Assembly (NCBI RefSeq): GCF_014201415.1
Contig: NZ_JACHEH010000001.1
Coordinates: 558,001 to 622,000 of the forward strand
DNA from: Chelatococcus composti
GTDB lineage: Bacteria; Pseudomonadota; Alphaproteobacteria; Rhizobiales; Beijerinckiaceae
Direction: 5' to 3'
Length of the DNA: 64,000 nucleotides
Part shown: positions 35,768 to 48,000 of the stretch, in pieces
Layout of the letters: every line of letters begins with the position of its first letter
Position numbering within the stretch: the stretch's first letter is position 1
Made by a program: the position numbers and the translations under genes
The notes under the pieces: model-generated
What the model saw: the letters and a program-made list of their open reading frames with translations, nothing else
Database searches by the model: none
What the model was told of the DNA's origin: nothing

Positions 35768-36727
35768 TCAGGCGCCCAGCTTGGCCGCGCGTGCCGCCTT
35801 CAGCCGCTCGAAATCCTCCCCTGCATGATGCGAGGAACGCGTCAGCGGGCTGGACGACACCATGAGGAAGCCCTTGGCATAGGCCGTTGTCTCGTAGGCC
35901 TTGAACTCCTCGGGCGTGACGAAGCGCACGATGGGGTGGTGCTTCCTGGTCGGCTGCAGGTACTGCCCGATGGTGAGGAAATCGACATCGGCGGCCCTGA
36001 GGTCGTCCATGAGCTGCAGCACCTCGTTCCGCTCCTCGCCAAGGCCGACCATGATGCCGGACTTGGTGAAGATGGTCGGGTCGAGCTCCTTCACCCGCTG
36101 CAGCAGGCGCACCGAGTGGAAGTAGCGCGCGCCGGGCCGGACCTTGAGGTACTTCGACGGCACCGTCTCGAGGTTGTGGTTGAACACGTCCGGCCGCGCC
36201 TTCACCACGATCTCGAGCGCACCGTCCTTGCGCAGGAAATCCGGCGTCAGCACCTCGATGGTCGTCTTCGGCGAGCGGGCGCGGATGGCGGCGATGACAT
36301 CGGCAAAATGCTGCGCGCCGCCGTCGGGCAGGTCGTCACGATCGACCGAGGTGATGACGACGTGGCTGAGGCCCAGTTTCTCGACGGCCTTGGCCACGCT
36401 CTCCGGCTCGCCGGGATCGAGCGGCTGGGGCAGGCCCGTCTTGACGTTGCAGAACGCGCAGGCGCGGGTGCACGTATCCCCCATGATCATGAAGGTGGCG
36501 TGCTTCTTCTCCCAGCACTCGCCGATGTTGGGGCAGCCCGCCTCCTCGCAGACGGTGACGAGCTTGTTCTCGCGTACGATGCGGTTGGTCTCGGCCCACT
36601 TGGGAGACCCAGGCGCCTTGACGCGGATCCATTCCGGCTTGCGCATCACCGGCTGGTCGGGCCGGTGAGCCTTCTCGGGGTGGCGCGGGCGTGGGTCGCG
36701 ATTGAGCAGGTCGAGAACGACGGCCAT
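35768..36727 (-). CDS. lipA: Lipoyl synthase
   Basis: A 319-residue radical SAM enzyme that inserts two sulfur atoms into octanoyl groups on lipoyl domains, such as those of the pyruvate dehydrogenase genes nearby. Start 36727 is supported by GGAG seven bases upstream. The auxiliary [4Fe-4S] cluster ligands C60, C65 and C71 ([12 protein letters not shown]), the radical SAM cluster C86-x3-C90-x2-C93, and the C-terminal RSSHHAGE stretch supplying the serine ligand are all present. It precedes the COQ10-like gene on the same strand and lies 508 bases from lpd. Confidence 0.96.
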   Translation of the reverse strand: MAVVLDLLNRDPRPRHPEKAHRPDQPVMRKPEWIRVKAPGSPKWAETNRIVRENKLVTVCEEAGCPNIGECWEKKHATFMIMGDTCTRACAFCNVKTGLPQPLDPGEPESVAKAVEKLGLSHVVITSVDRDDLPDGGAQHFADVIAAIRARSPKTTIEVLTPDFLRKDGALEIVVKARPDVFNHNLETVPSKYLKVRPGARYFHSVRLLQRVKELDPTIFTKSGIMVGLGEERNEVLQLMDDLRAADVDFLTIGQYLQPTRKHHPIVRFVTPEEFKAYETTAYAKGFLMVSSSPLTRSSHHAGEDFERLKAARAAKLGA

Positions 36728-36867
36728 CAGACATCTCCGCGAGGTCGCCCCTCGCGGACGACCTCTCTTGGTTATGTATTTGCAGGCCGTATCGCAAGTA
36801 GGCAAGGCTGTCAGGACGCCGCATGGCAGCCATTACCGGCGCCGATGCGTCGTCGCGCCCGCTGGCC

Positions 36868-37122
36868 CTAGCGCCCCCGGACGAGGCCGAGCAGGAAGAG
36901 GAACACGATGGCGCCGATGGACGATACCACCAGGCTGACCCAGAAGCCGCCGCCCACCGGCATCAGGCCAAGAATGCCGAGCACAAACGGCCCGATGAAG
37001 GCACCGATGAGCCCGACGATGAGGTTGGTGATGAGCCCGTGGCTGCGGTTCATCACCTTCTCGGCGATCCAGCCCGCCAGGATCCCGACGATGATCGCTC
37101 CGAGGATACCAACGCCCTGCAT
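36868..37122 (-). CDS. GlsB/YeaQ/YmgE family small membrane protein
   Basis: An 84-residue protein with three hydrophobic helices rich in glycine. The start at 37122 follows a GGGGG ribosome-binding site; longer in-frame versions add an unlikely basic tail. GILAGWIAEKVMNRSHGL, with NLIVGLIGAFIGP next, is the family signature (transglycosylase-associated/GlsB). These proteins are often induced in stress or stationary phase; no biochemical role is settled. The gene appears monocistronic, between lpd and lipA on the same strand. Confidence 0.88.
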   Translation of the reverse strand: MQGVGILGAIIVGILAGWIAEKVMNRSHGLITNLIVGLIGAFIGPFVLGILGLMPVGGGFWVSLVVSSIGAIVFLFLLGLVRGR

Positions 37123-37235
37123 GAGTGCCCCCTTACCGTTGAGAGAAAGGCGCGAAAGCATCGCGCGACTTCCCGACAACGGCAAGGCGGCAGTTCAGGT
37201 TCCGCGCGCACGGACAACCGTGCGTTGCGCCAACC

Positions 37236-38675
37236 CTACACGTGGATGACGCGCCCGTAGGCATCGAGCACGGACTCGTGCATCATCTCCGACAGGGTCG
37301 GGTGCGGGAAGACGGCGTGGATGAGCTCTTCCTCCGTCGTCTCGAGGTTCATGGCGATGACGAAGCCCTGGATGAGCTCCGTCACCTCCGCGCCCACCAT
37401 GTGGGCGCCAAGCAGCCGCCCCGTCTTCCTGTCGAAGATCGTCTTGACGAGGCCCTCCGGCTCGCCGAGCGCGATGGCCTTGCCGTTGCCGACGAAGGGG
37501 AAGCGGCCCACGCGGATGTCGTAGCCGGCCTCCTTGGCCTTGGCCTCCGTGAGGCCGACGGACGCGACCTGCGGGTGACAGTAGGTGCAGCCCGGGATCA
37601 TCGTCTTGTCCATGGGGTGCGTCGGCAGGCCCTTGATGGTCTCGACGCAGATGACGCCCTCGTGCTCCGCCTTGTGGGCGAGCATGGGCGGGCCGGCGAC
37701 GTCGCCGATGGCGTAGATGCCCGGCACGTTGGTGCGGCCGAGCCCGTCGGTGACGATGCAGCCGCGCTCGGTCTTCACGCCCAGCTTCTCGAGGCCCAGG
37801 TTCTCGATGTTGCCCACGACGCCGACGGCGGAGATGACGCGCTCGACGGTGATCGTCTGCCGGGCGCCCTTCTCATCCTCGATATGGGCGGTGACGCTGT
37901 CCGCCGCCTTGTCGAGCTTTGTCACCTTCGCGCCGGTGAGGATCTTGATACCCTGTTTCTCGAAACGCTTGCGCGCGAAGGCGGCGATCTCCGCATCCTC
38001 CACGGGCAGGATCTGCGGCATCACCTCCACCACCGTCACCTCGGCACCCATGGTGCGGTAGAAGGAGGCGAACTCGATGCCGATGGCCCCGGAGCCGACG
38101 ACGAGCAGCGACTTCGGCATCTTCTCGGGCACCATGGCCTCGAAATAGGTCCACACCAGCTTCTTGTCCGGCTCGAGGCCCGGAAGCACGCGCGGCCGGG
38201 CGCCGGTGGCGACAATGATGTGCTTGGCCTGGTACGTGCCCGGCGGCTGCGCACCCTTGGGCGCCTCGATGGGCGCGCCCTGCGCCGACTTCGTCGGCGC
38301 CTTGACGACGATCTCGCCCGGCTTGGTGATCGTGGCTTCGCCCCAGATGACGTCCACCTTGTTCTTCTTGAGCAGGAAGCCGACACCCGTGTTGAGCTGG
38401 CTGGAGACGCCGCGCGAGCGCTTCACCACCGCCGCAGTGTCCACCTTCATCGTGCCCTCGAGCACGAGGCCGTAGTCCTTGGCATGGGTGGCGTAGTGGT
38501 AGATCTCCGCCGAGCGCAGCAGCGCCTTGGTGGGGATGCAGCCCCAGTTGAGACAAATGCCGCCAAGGTGCTCGCGCTCGACCACCGCCGTCTTGAAGCC
38601 GAGTTGGGCGGCGCGGATGGCGGTAACGTAGCCGCCGGGACCGGCGCCGATGATGATAACGTCGTAGCTGGACAT
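37236..38675 (-). CDS. lpdA: Dihydrolipoyl dehydrogenase (E3)
   Basis: A 479-residue flavoprotein that reoxidises dihydrolipoyl groups with NAD+ in the pyruvate dehydrogenase complex. It has the FAD site GAGPGG (10-15), the redox disulfide C41-LNWG-C46, the NAD site VVGSGAIGIEFA, and the C-terminal catalytic HPTLSEMMHE. An insertion of about 25 residues rich in Ala/Pro/Lys (around 125-150) lies between the two parts of the FAD domain; other alphaproteobacterial E3 proteins of PDH clusters also vary here. It is the last gene of pdhA-pdhB-pdhC-lpd, 56 bases after pdhC. Confidence 0.96.
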   Translation of the reverse strand: MSSYDVIIIGAGPGGYVTAIRAAQLGFKTAVVEREHLGGICLNWGCIPTKALLRSAEIYHYATHAKDYGLVLEGTMKVDTAAVVKRSRGVSSQLNTGVGFLLKKNKVDVIWGEATITKPGEIVVKAPTKSAQGAPIEAPKGAQPPGTYQAKHIIVATGARPRVLPGLEPDKKLVWTYFEAMVPEKMPKSLLVVGSGAIGIEFASFYRTMGAEVTVVEVMPQILPVEDAEIAAFARKRFEKQGIKILTGAKVTKLDKAADSVTAHIEDEKGARQTITVERVISAVGVVGNIENLGLEKLGVKTERGCIVTDGLGRTNVPGIYAIGDVAGPPMLAHKAEHEGVICVETIKGLPTHPMDKTMIPGCTYCHPQVASVGLTEAKAKEAGYDIRVGRFPFVGNGKAIALGEPEGLVKTIFDRKTGRLLGAHMVGAEVTELIQGFVIAMNLETTEEELIHAVFPHPTLSEMMHESVLDAYGRVIHV

Positions 38676-38731
38676 GTCAGGTCCTCTCCTTCCCTCCCCG
38701 CGAGGGGGAGGGATTGGCGATGCTCCCGGCT

Positions 38732-40087
38732 TCAGACCAACAGGCCCATCGGGTTCTCGATGAGCTGCTTGAAGGCGGCAATCAGCTCGGCACCGAGGGC
38801 GCCGTCAACGGCGCGGTGGTCCGTCGACAGCGTCACCGTCATGACCGTTGCCACTGCGGGCGCATCGTTCTTGACGATGACGCGCTTCTCGCCTGCACCG
38901 ACTGCGAGGATGGTCGCATGCGGCGGGTTGATGACGGCCGAGAACTCCTTGATGCCGTACATGCCGAGGTTGGATACGGCGGTGGAGCCGCCCTGGTATT
39001 CCTCGGGCTTGAGCTTGCGGGCACGGGCACGGGCCGCAAGGTCCTTCATCTCGTTTGAAATGGCGGACAGCGACTTCGTCTCGGCCTTGCGCACGATCGG
39101 CGTGATGAGGCCGCCGGGAATGGCGACGGCCACGCCGACATCCGCATGCTTGTGCCGCAGCATGGCGCTCTCGGTCCACGACACGTTGGCGTCCGGCACG
39201 CGCATCAGCGCCATGGCCAGCGCCTTGATGACGAAGTCGTTGACCGACAGCTTGTAGGCGGGCTTGCCATCCTCGCCTTTCGGCGCGGCGGCGTTGATCT
39301 GCTCGCGCAGCGCCAGCAGCGTGTCGAGCTCGCAGTCCACCGACAGGTAGAAGTGTGGGATGGTCTGCTTCGATTCCGTGAGGCGCCGCGCAATCGTCTT
39401 GCGCATGGAATCGTGCGGCACCTCCTCGTAGGAGCCGGGCTCGAACAGCTTCTTGATCTGCTCGTCGCTCATGCCGGTCGCGACAGGCGCGGGCGCCGCC
39501 TTGGGCACGGGCTGGGCGCCGGCAGCAGCGGGTTTCGTGCCGCCGGCGAGCGCGGCCTTCACGTCTCGCTCGACGATGCGCCCGTGCGGGCCCGAGCCGG
39601 CGATGGCGGCAAGGTCGATCCCGGCCTCCTTCGCGAGGCGCCGCGCGAGCGGCGAGGCGAAGATGCGGTTGCCGCCGCTGACCGGCGCGGGGCCGCCCTT
39701 GGCGACCGGTGCCGGCGCCTCCGCCTTGGCAGGCTCACCCTTCGCAGGCTCACCCTTGGGCGCTTCGGCCTTCGGCGCCTCGGCCTTGGAGGCGTCGGCC
39801 TTGGCGGGGGCCGCGCTGGGAGCGGTGATCGCCTTCGGATCCTCGCCCTCGGCCGCCAGGATGGCGATGACGTCGTTCACCGGCACGTCGCTGGTGCCCT
39901 CGGGCACCACGATCTTCGCCAGCACGCCCTCGTCGACGGCCTCCACCTCCATGGTGGCCTTGTCCGTCTCGATTTCGGCGAGGATGTCGCCGGCCTTGAC
40001 CGCATCCCCCTCCTTCTTGAGCCATTTGGCGAGATTGCCCTTCTCCATGGTCGGCGACAGGGCGGGCATCAGGATGTTGATCGGCAT
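38732..40087 (-). CDS. pdhC: Pyruvate dehydrogenase E2, dihydrolipoamide acetyltransferase
   Basis: A 451-residue core subunit. Residues 1-80 are one lipoyl domain with lipoylated K43 (ETDKATMEV). An Ala/Pro/Lys/Glu-rich flexible linker with repeated KAEAPK-type units follows. Residues about 142-180 are the peripheral-subunit-binding domain ([19 protein letters not shown]), and residues 215-451 the catalytic domain, ending with [14 protein letters not shown] holding the catalytic histidine. It transfers acetyl groups to coenzyme A. It starts 15 bases after pdhB. Confidence 0.96.
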   Translation of the reverse strand: MPINILMPALSPTMEKGNLAKWLKKEGDAVKAGDILAEIETDKATMEVEAVDEGVLAKIVVPEGTSDVPVNDVIAILAAEGEDPKAITAPSAAPAKADASKAEAPKAEAPKGEPAKGEPAKAEAPAPVAKGGPAPVSGGNRIFASPLARRLAKEAGIDLAAIAGSGPHGRIVERDVKAALAGGTKPAAAGAQPVPKAAPAPVATGMSDEQIKKLFEPGSYEEVPHDSMRKTIARRLTESKQTIPHFYLSVDCELDTLLALREQINAAAPKGEDGKPAYKLSVNDFVIKALAMALMRVPDANVSWTESAMLRHKHADVGVAVAIPGGLITPIVRKAETKSLSAISNEMKDLAARARARKLKPEEYQGGSTAVSNLGMYGIKEFSAVINPPHATILAVGAGEKRVIVKNDAPAVATVMTVTLSTDHRAVDGALGAELIAAFKQLIENPMGLLV

Positions 40088-40102
40088 GGGCCCCTCCCCG
40101 CG

Positions 40103-41500
40103 TCAGGCGTAGGTGACGGCCTTGACCGCAGCGACCACCTCGGCCACCGACGGCAAGGCAAGCTTCTCGAGATTGGCGGCGTAGGGCATCGGCACGTCCT
40201 TGCCCGAGACGCGCAGCACCGGCGCATCGAGATAGTCGAAGGCGCGCTCCATCACCCGCGCGGCGATCTCGGCACCGACGCCGGATTGCTGCCAGCCCTC
40301 TTCCACCGTGACGCAGCGGCCCGTCTTCTTCACCGACTCCACGATCGTGTCGGTGTCCATGGGGCGCAGGGTGCGCAGGTCGATGACCTCGGCCTCGATC
40401 CCCTCTTTGGCCAGCTCCTCGGCCGCCTTCAGGGCATAGGTCATGCCGATGGACCAGGCGACGATGGTGACGTGCGAGCCGGCGCGGGCGATGCGCGCCT
40501 TGCCGATGGGCAGGACATAGTCATCAAGCTTCGGCACCTCGAACGTGTGGCCGTAGAGGATCTCGTTCTCGAGGAAGATGACCGGGTTGGGGTCACGGAT
40601 GGCGGCCTTGAGCAGGCCCTTGGCATCAGCCGCCGTGTAGGGAGCCACGACCTTGAGGCCGGGAATGTGGCTGTACCAGGCCGAATAGTCCTGGCTGTGC
40701 TGGGCGGCAACGCGTGCGGCGGCGCCATTGGGCCCGCGGAAGACGATGGAGCAGCCGAGCTGGCCGCCCGACATGTAGAGCGTCTTCGCCGCCGAGTTGA
40801 TGATCTGGTCAATCGCCTGCATGGCGAAGTTGAAGGTCATGAACTCGACGATGGGCTTGAGGCCCGTGAAGGCCGCGCCGACACCGAGGCCCGCGAAGCC
40901 GTGCTCGGTGATGGGCGTGTCGATGACGCGCTCAGGGCCGAACTCCTGCAGCAGGCCCTGGGTGACCTTGTAGGCACCCTGGTATTCGGCGACCTCCTCG
41001 CCCATGACGAACACGTCCTTGTCGCGGCGCATCTCCTCGGCCATGGCGTCGCGGAGCGCCTCGCGGACGGTCATCTTCACCATCTCGGTGCCGGGGGGCA
41101 CCTCCGGGTCGGGCTGGACGCTGACCACTGGCGGCGCCGCGACGGCGGAAACAGGCGCCTCGCTCTGCTTTGCGGAGGCCTGAGGAGCCGCCTCGGCAGG
41201 CGCCTTGGCCGGCGCCGCCGGAGCGGCCGCGCCGCTGGCGATGCTGCCGACGTCCTCGCCCTCGCCGGCGATGATGGCGATGGGCGTGTTCACGGCCACG
41301 TCCTCGGTGCCCTCGCTGATGAGGATCTTGGCGAGGACGCCCTCGTCCACGGCCTCCACCTCCATGGTGGCCTTGTCTGTCTCGATCTCGGCGATGACAT
41401 CGCCGGCCTTGACGGTGTCACCTTCCTTCTTGAGCCATTTGGACAGTTTGCCGCTTTCCATCGTCGGGGAAAGCGCGGGCATCAGGATATCGATGGGCAT
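40103..41500 (-). CDS. pdhB: Pyruvate dehydrogenase E1 beta subunit with N-terminal lipoyl domain
   Basis: A 465-residue protein. The start at 41500 fits the lipoyl domain that begins at once: residues 1-80 nearly copy the E2 lipoyl domain, with K43 in ETDKATMEV. An Ala/Pro-rich linker runs to about residue 135. Residues 140-465 are the transketolase-like E1 beta ([50 protein letters not shown]), which forms the thiamine-diphosphate site with PdhA. A lipoyl domain on E1 beta is a known alphaproteobacterial feature. It lies 96 bases after pdhA. Confidence 0.96.
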   Translation of the reverse strand: MPIDILMPALSPTMESGKLSKWLKKEGDTVKAGDVIAEIETDKATMEVEAVDEGVLAKILISEGTEDVAVNTPIAIIAGEGEDVGSIASGAAAPAAPAKAPAEAAPQASAKQSEAPVSAVAAPPVVSVQPDPEVPPGTEMVKMTVREALRDAMAEEMRRDKDVFVMGEEVAEYQGAYKVTQGLLQEFGPERVIDTPITEHGFAGLGVGAAFTGLKPIVEFMTFNFAMQAIDQIINSAAKTLYMSGGQLGCSIVFRGPNGAAARVAAQHSQDYSAWYSHIPGLKVVAPYTAADAKGLLKAAIRDPNPVIFLENEILYGHTFEVPKLDDYVLPIGKARIARAGSHVTIVAWSIGMTYALKAAEELAKEGIEAEVIDLRTLRPMDTDTIVESVKKTGRCVTVEEGWQQSGVGAEIAARVMERAFDYLDAPVLRVSGKDVPMPYAANLEKLALPSVAEVVAAVKAVTYA

Positions 41501-41596
41501 TGGTCGATCTCGGAGCGAAGCGATTGGCGATCGAAGCAAAGGCGCTGCCCGCCGGCCCGCATCCTCCCCTGCGGATGCGGGGGCGGAACGGCTGCC

Positions 41597-42664
41597 TTAC
41601 CTCAGGACGTCGGTGTAGAGCTCGGCAGCGTCAGGCTCGGGATCGTTCGTGGCGAACTCGGCCGCCTCGTTGACGATCTCGCGCACCTTGGCGTCGACAG
41701 CCTTCAGCTCGTCCTCGCTGAGCTTCCACTGATCGATGAGGCGGCGACGCACCTGCTCGATCGGATCGTGCTCCTCGCGCATGCGCTGCACCTCGTCCTT
41801 CGAGCGGTACTTCGCCGGGTCGGACATGGAGTGACCGCGATAGCGGTAGGTCTGCATCTCGAGGATGTAGGGGCCCTTGCCGGACCGGGCCCACTCGATG
41901 GCGCGCTCGCCGGCGGCCTTGACGGCACGCACGTCCATGCCGTCCACCTGCTCGCCGGGGATGTTGAAGGAGGCGCCACGCTTGGAGAAATCGGTCTGGG
42001 CGGAGGCGCGGGAGACCGCGGTGCCCATGGCGTAGCGGTTGTTCTCGATGATGTACACGACCGGCAGCTTCCACAGCTCGGCCATGTTGAAGCTTTCGTA
42101 CACCTGGCCCTGGTTGGCCGCGCCGTCGCCGAAATAGGTCAGGCAGACGGCGTCGTTCTTGCGGTAGCGGTTGGCGAAGGCGATGCCGGTGCCGAGCGAC
42201 ACCTGGGCGCCGACGATGCCATGTCCGCCGTAGAAGTTCTTCTCCTTGGAGAACATGTGCATCGAGCCGCCCTTGCCCTTGGAGTAGCCTCCGCGGCGGC
42301 CCGTCAGTTCGGCCATCACGCCCTTTGCGTCCATGCCGCACGCCAGCATGTGGCCGTGGTCGCGGTATCCCGTGATGACCTGGTCACCCTCCTTCGTCGC
42401 CATCTGCATGCCGACGACGACGGCCTCCTGGCCGATGTAGAGATGGCAGAAGCCGCCGATCAGCCCCATGCCATACATCTGCCCCGCCTTCTCCTCGAAG
42501 CGGCGGATCAGCAACATCTCGCGGTAGGCGAAGAGATCCTCTTCCTTCGTGAAGGACGCCACCCCCTTCTTCTGGGCCGACGATTGCGCCTTCCTTGCAG
42601 CGCGCGATTTTACGGCAGACGGTACGGCATCGGAGCGGGATGCCTTACGAGCGGCTACGGCCAT
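41597..42664 (-). CDS. pdhA: Pyruvate dehydrogenase E1 alpha subunit
   Basis: A 355-residue subunit. The start at 42664 is preferred to 42670 because GGGAGG then lies at a usable distance of six bases. A basic Ala/Lys/Ser-rich extension of about 35 residues precedes the catalytic fold, typical for this group. The thiamine-diphosphate motif is GDGAANQG (179-186) ending in IENN, and the flexible loop YRYRGHSMSDP contacts the cofactor. With PdhB it decarboxylates pyruvate. It is the first gene of the PDH cluster. Confidence 0.96.
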   Translation of the reverse strand: MAVAARKASRSDAVPSAVKSRAARKAQSSAQKKGVASFTKEEDLFAYREMLLIRRFEEKAGQMYGMGLIGGFCHLYIGQEAVVVGMQMATKEGDQVITGYRDHGHMLACGMDAKGVMAELTGRRGGYSKGKGGSMHMFSKEKNFYGGHGIVGAQVSLGTGIAFANRYRKNDAVCLTYFGDGAANQGQVYESFNMAELWKLPVVYIIENNRYAMGTAVSRASAQTDFSKRGASFNIPGEQVDGMDVRAVKAAGERAIEWARSGKGPYILEMQTYRYRGHSMSDPAKYRSKDEVQRMREEHDPIEQVRRRLIDQWKLSEDELKAVDAKVREIVNEAAEFATNDPEPDAAELYTDVLR

Positions 42665-42848
42665 GAACATCCTCCCAATGGGGTTGTTGTGCCGTGTTGT
42701 AGCGCAGCCGCGCGTCGAAGGCGAGCCCCATCAACGCGAGATAAATGGATACGTTTGAAACTAACTGGCTGAAATCAGTGTCGTTTTTTCAGTTAACTCG
42801 ATCCCGGTTAATGGCCCCGATTGGCCGTGCTCGCCCCTTTTCGCCGCT
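42665..42848 (-). promoter_or_regulatory. Leader and probable promoter region of the pdh cluster
   Basis: The gap between ftsB and pdhA contains an A/T-rich stretch (42740-42815) unlike its surroundings, with a six-T run at 42784-42789 and two TTAAC-type half-sites (42792-42797 and 42806-42812 region). The half-sites are 11 bases apart, not the 7 of a CtrA site. It likely holds the pdh promoter; exact boxes could not be fixed. Confidence 0.4.
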
Positions 42849-43172
42849 TTACCGCTTTTCTTGCGGCAACATCACGACGACATCGTTGGGGTGCACGAAA
42901 CCGAGCTCCTGGCGCGCCAATTCCTCGAGAATGTCGAGGTCGACGGACTGGGCGCGCATGAGGGAGATGCGGTGCTCCCATTCCGCCTTGATCTCCTTGA
43001 GGTCCTTCAGCTCGCCCTGCAGCTCGGCGATCTCCGCCTCGTAGGACTGACGCGCCGCCAGTCCGCGCGCTCCGCTGTGCGCGTGGACAACGAAATAGCC
43101 GACCACGGCGCTCGAGACGCCGTAGAGCGCGAGCGGGATGAGGACCGAGCGGAGGCGCTTGCGAATGACCAT
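42849..43172 (-). CDS. ftsB: Septum formation initiator FtsB/DivIC
   Basis: About 107 residues: a short basic N-terminus (MVIRKRLRS), one membrane helix (about 12-31), then a heptad-rich coiled coil (about 40-75, ARQSYEAEIAELQGELKDLK region) and the conserved ARQELGFVHPNDVVV tail. This single-pass divisome protein links FtsQ and FtsL and promotes septal peptidoglycan synthesis. An upstream ATG at 43193 would add seven residues; neither start has a good ribosome-binding site. Its place just after eno and before pdhA is usual in Hyphomicrobiales. A CtrA-type motif lies directly upstream. Confidence 0.9.
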   Translation of the reverse strand: MVIRKRLRSVLIPLALYGVSSAVVGYFVVHAHSGARGLAARQSYEAEIAELQGELKDLKEIKAEWEHRISLMRAQSVDLDILEELARQELGFVHPNDVVVMLPQEKR

Positions 43173-43195
43173 GGGGCGAGCATGGGACCCCATGG

Positions 43196-43210
43196 TTAAG
43201 AACGTATTAA
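43196..43210 (-). promoter_or_regulatory. CtrA-type binding motif upstream of ftsB
   Basis: TTAA-N7-TTAA with the extra C C on the minus strand (TTAATACGTTCTTAACC) exactly fits the full CtrA consensus TTAA-N7-TTAAC. It ends 23 bases before the ftsB start and abuts the eno terminator. Cell-cycle control of this division gene by CtrA is therefore plausible. Confidence 0.55.
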
Positions 43211-43237
43211 GGGTGCCGCCCCGCTGGAGCGGCACCC
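43211..43237 (-). terminator. Terminator hairpin after eno
   Basis: GGGTGCCGC / GCGGCACCC form a perfect 9-bp stem with a 9-base loop, 33 bases after the eno stop codon, followed on the minus strand by TTAATACGTTCTT. The T content behind the stem is moderate. Confidence 0.6.
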
Positions 43238-43269
43238 TCGTCATGTCCGGAAGGAAGCGTTCGGATCTG

Positions 43270-44664
<1,395 letters not shown>

Positions 44665-44741
44665 TCACGTTTTTTCTTGCGCCGCAGCCACGCCGGTGCG
44701 ACAGCCCTCTCCGCGGGGCACGAGCAGACACGAGGAACGAG

Positions 44742-45200
44742 ATGGCGCATCAGCACGAATCGCTGCAGCTCGGCAAGCCGGCGTCAGTGCCGGCTTCTCC
44801 CGAGGAGGCGGTGCTCGACCGTGTGCCGAACCCGCATCCCGACACGGATTACGTGGCGCGCTTCACCTGCCCCGAGTTCACCTCCATCTGTCCGGTGACC
44901 GGGCAGCCGGACTTCGGCATCATCGTCATCGACTACGTGCCCGGTGCGTGGCTGGTCGAATCGAAGTCACTGAAGCTGTTCATGTTCTCCTTCCGCAACC
45001 ACGGAGCCTTCCACGAGGACTGCACGGTCTACATCGGCAAGCGGCTGTCGGCACTGCTCGAGCCACGCTGGATGCGCGTGGGGGGCTACTGGTTCCCGCG
45101 CGGGGGCATTCCGATCGACGTCTTCTGGCAGACCGGGGCGCCGCCTGCCGGCCTCTTCCTGCCTGACCAGGGCGTGCCGCCCTATCGCCCGCGCGGCTGA
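44742..45200 (+). CDS. queF: NADPH-dependent preQ0 reductase QueF (type I)
   Basis: A 152-residue enzyme that reduces 7-cyano-7-deazaguanine to preQ1 for queuosine in tRNA. The start at 44742 has GAGG upstream. It is of the short, unimodular type (YkvM-like). C50 in [13 protein letters not shown] is the thioimide-forming nucleophile and D57 the proton donor; [16 protein letters not shown] is the NADPH-binding QueF motif. It is a lone plus-strand gene between eno and the thi operon; its 3' end overlaps the convergent thiE-like gene by 19 bases. No preQ1 riboswitch was recognised upstream. Confidence 0.95.
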   Translation: MAHQHESLQLGKPASVPASPEEAVLDRVPNPHPDTDYVARFTCPEFTSICPVTGQPDFGIIVIDYVPGAWLVESKSLKLFMFSFRNHGAFHEDCTVYIGKRLSALLEPRWMRVGGYWFPRGGIPIDVFWQTGAPPAGLFLPDQGVPPYRPRG

Positions 45201-45799
45201 GCGCCGGCCAGGGTCGCGACGAGCCGGGCCATCTCGGCCGCCGGGTCGGCGGCCCGCATGATCGACCCCATCACGGCAACGCCCGCCGCGCCTGCGGCGA
45301 GGCAGTCCCCGACATTCGACGGCTCGATGCCGCCGATGGCGAGCACGGGCACGGAGCTCGCCGCGACGATCGCCGCCAGCCCGGCGCGTCCGAGCGCCGG
45401 CCCGTAGCCCGGCTTGCTGGCCGTTTCGGCAAAGGGGCCGGCAATGGCGTAGGCCACCCGTCCCGCGTCGATGGCCCTTACCTCGGCCGGCGAATGGACG
45501 GACCGGCCGATGAGCCCCTCGGCGCCTGCCGGTGCCTGCCCGGCGGCAAGATGCACGCCGTCGAGCCCGGCGCGCCGGGCCACGGCGGGGGCGCCGTGTA
45601 CAGTGAGCCGCACCTCCTGCGGCAGCGCCCGGCGCAAGCGCAGGGCAAGGGCGACCTGCTCCCCCTCGCCAAGATCCTTCTCCCGCAGGCTGACCCAGCG
45701 GCAGCCGCCGGCAACCGCCGCACGAACCACATCGACGAGATCGCCCCTCGCCTGCCGGCGGTCGGTGACGAGCAGGAGCGGCGGATGCGGCAGGGGCAC
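45182..45799 (-). CDS. thiE: Thiamine phosphate synthase family protein (ThiE/TenI)
   Basis: A 205-residue TIM-barrel protein, last gene of thiO-thiS-thiG-thiE. It begins LLVTDRRQA and has SLREKDL (38-43), [13 protein letters not shown] and [12 protein letters not shown], all ThiE/TenI features. ThiE normally couples the pyrimidine and thiazole phosphates. However, the asparagine-aspartate of the usual IND motif is replaced here by VHG (67-69), and the GVHLGQED loop reads GVHLAAGQA. These changes resemble TenI, the thiazole tautomerase relative. So true ThiE activity is uncertain, although the operon position shows a role in thiazole/thiamine synthesis. The 3' end overlaps queF by 19 bases. 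Confidence 0.82.
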   Translation of the reverse strand: MPLPHPPLLLVTDRRQARGDLVDVVRAAVAGGCRWVSLREKDLGEGEQVALALRLRRALPQEVRLTVHGAPAVARRAGLDGVHLAAGQAPAGAEGLIGRSVHSPAEVRAIDAGRVAYAIAGPFAETASKPGYGPALGRAGLAAIVAASSVPVLAIGGIEPSNVGDCLAAGAAGVAVMGSIMRAADPAAEMARLVATLAGAQPRGR

Positions 45800-45802
45800 G
45801 GG

Positions 45803-46828
<1,026 letters not shown>

Positions 46829-46832
<4 letters not shown>

Positions 46833-47998
46833 GATGCAACCTCCCTTGTCGCATCGGCGCTCGAAGCAAAGCGCGTGAAGGTGAAGGGACGCGCCACCTC
46901 GGCGAGCTGTCCCGTGAGAATCTGATCTGCAATCACCGCCGACGTGATTGGCGTCAGCAGGATGCCATTGCGGTGGTGGCCCGTCGCATAGACAAGGCCG
47001 TCGATCTCTCCGGGCCCGAGGATGGGCGCGTCGTCGCGGCTGCCTGGCCTCAGGCCGGCCCAGGTCTCGACGATCGGCAGCTCCTCGATGGCTGGCAGGG
47101 CGCGCCAGGCGGCATCCAGCAGCGCCAGGACGCCGCCCGCCGTCATGCGCGTGTCGAAGCCCTTCTCCTCCACGGTCGCCCCGATGATGAGGCGCCCGTC
47201 GCGCCGCGGCACGAGATAGGCGCCCGGCACCCAGGTCACGTGGCTGAGAAGCGGCGCGGCCGGGTCCATCTGCACGGCGACGAGCTGGCCCTTCACCGGC
47301 CGCACCGGCGGCAGGGCCGCGCGCGGCAGGCCCCCGATGCGCCGCGACCAGGCCCCGGCGGCGAGCACGACGACATCGGCGTCGGTACGCTGGCCCCGGA
47401 CGACGACGCCGCGGGCACGCCCGCCTTCGACCACGATCGATTCGACCGGGCTGTCCTCGTGGATTGTCGCGCCTGCCCGTCCGGCGGCGACATAGAGGGC
47501 CGCGGCCAGCTTGCGGTTGTCGACCTGATGGTCCTCGGGGCTCCACAGCCCGCCGACGAGGCCGGGGCTGAGGAAGGGCTCACGCCGCCGCACCTCGGCA
47601 GCCTCGAGCCAGGAGACGGGAAGACCGAGCCGCTGCTGCAGGGCAAGATGGTGTTTCAGCCGCGCCTGGTCGTCGGCCGAGAAGGCGCAGACCAGCGTGC
47701 CTTCGGTGCGCAGGTCCACGGCAAGGCCGCTCGCGGCCTCCAGTTCCCTGGCGAAATCCGGCCACAGTGCCTGGCTCGCGCGGTTGAGCGGCACGAGCGG
47801 CTCCTCGCCCGGCTCAACCTCGGCGCAGGCGGCCAGCATGCCGGCGGCGGCATGGCTCGCCCCGGTGCCGCAGCGTCCCGCCTCGAAAAGTGTGACGTCG
47901 ATACCCCGCGCGGCGAGACGCCAGGCGATGGAGAGGCCCATGACCCCTCCGCCGACGATGATGGCTCGATCCGGTCGCGATGATGCTTCTGCACTCAC
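46829..47998 (-). CDS. thiO: Glycine oxidase ThiO
   Basis: A 389-residue FAD amine oxidase that turns glycine into dehydroglycine for ThiG, replacing the radical enzyme ThiH of anaerobes. The start is GTG at 47998, six bases after GGGAG; longer in-frame versions run back through the riboswitch. The FAD-binding motif is GGGVMG (16-21), and the DAO-family signatures CGTGASHAAAGML and VYATGHHRNGILL are present. It is the first gene of the TPP-controlled thi operon. Confidence 0.95.
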
Positions 47999-48000
47999 CG

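Noticed and set aside
37207-37224. Hairpin CGCACGG-ACAA-CCGTGCG after lpd as a terminator
   Set aside because: The stem is only 7 bp and is followed by GCGCGG rather than T residues on the minus strand.
39146-42772. A 1208-codon plus-strand open frame opposite the pyruvate dehydrogenase genes
   Set aside because: It is antisense to four well-supported genes; its translation is rich in H, R, D and G without domains, as expected from codon bias in GC-rich DNA.
42792-42812. Second CtrA site before pdhA
   Set aside because: Two TTAA half-sites are present but 11 bases apart instead of 7.
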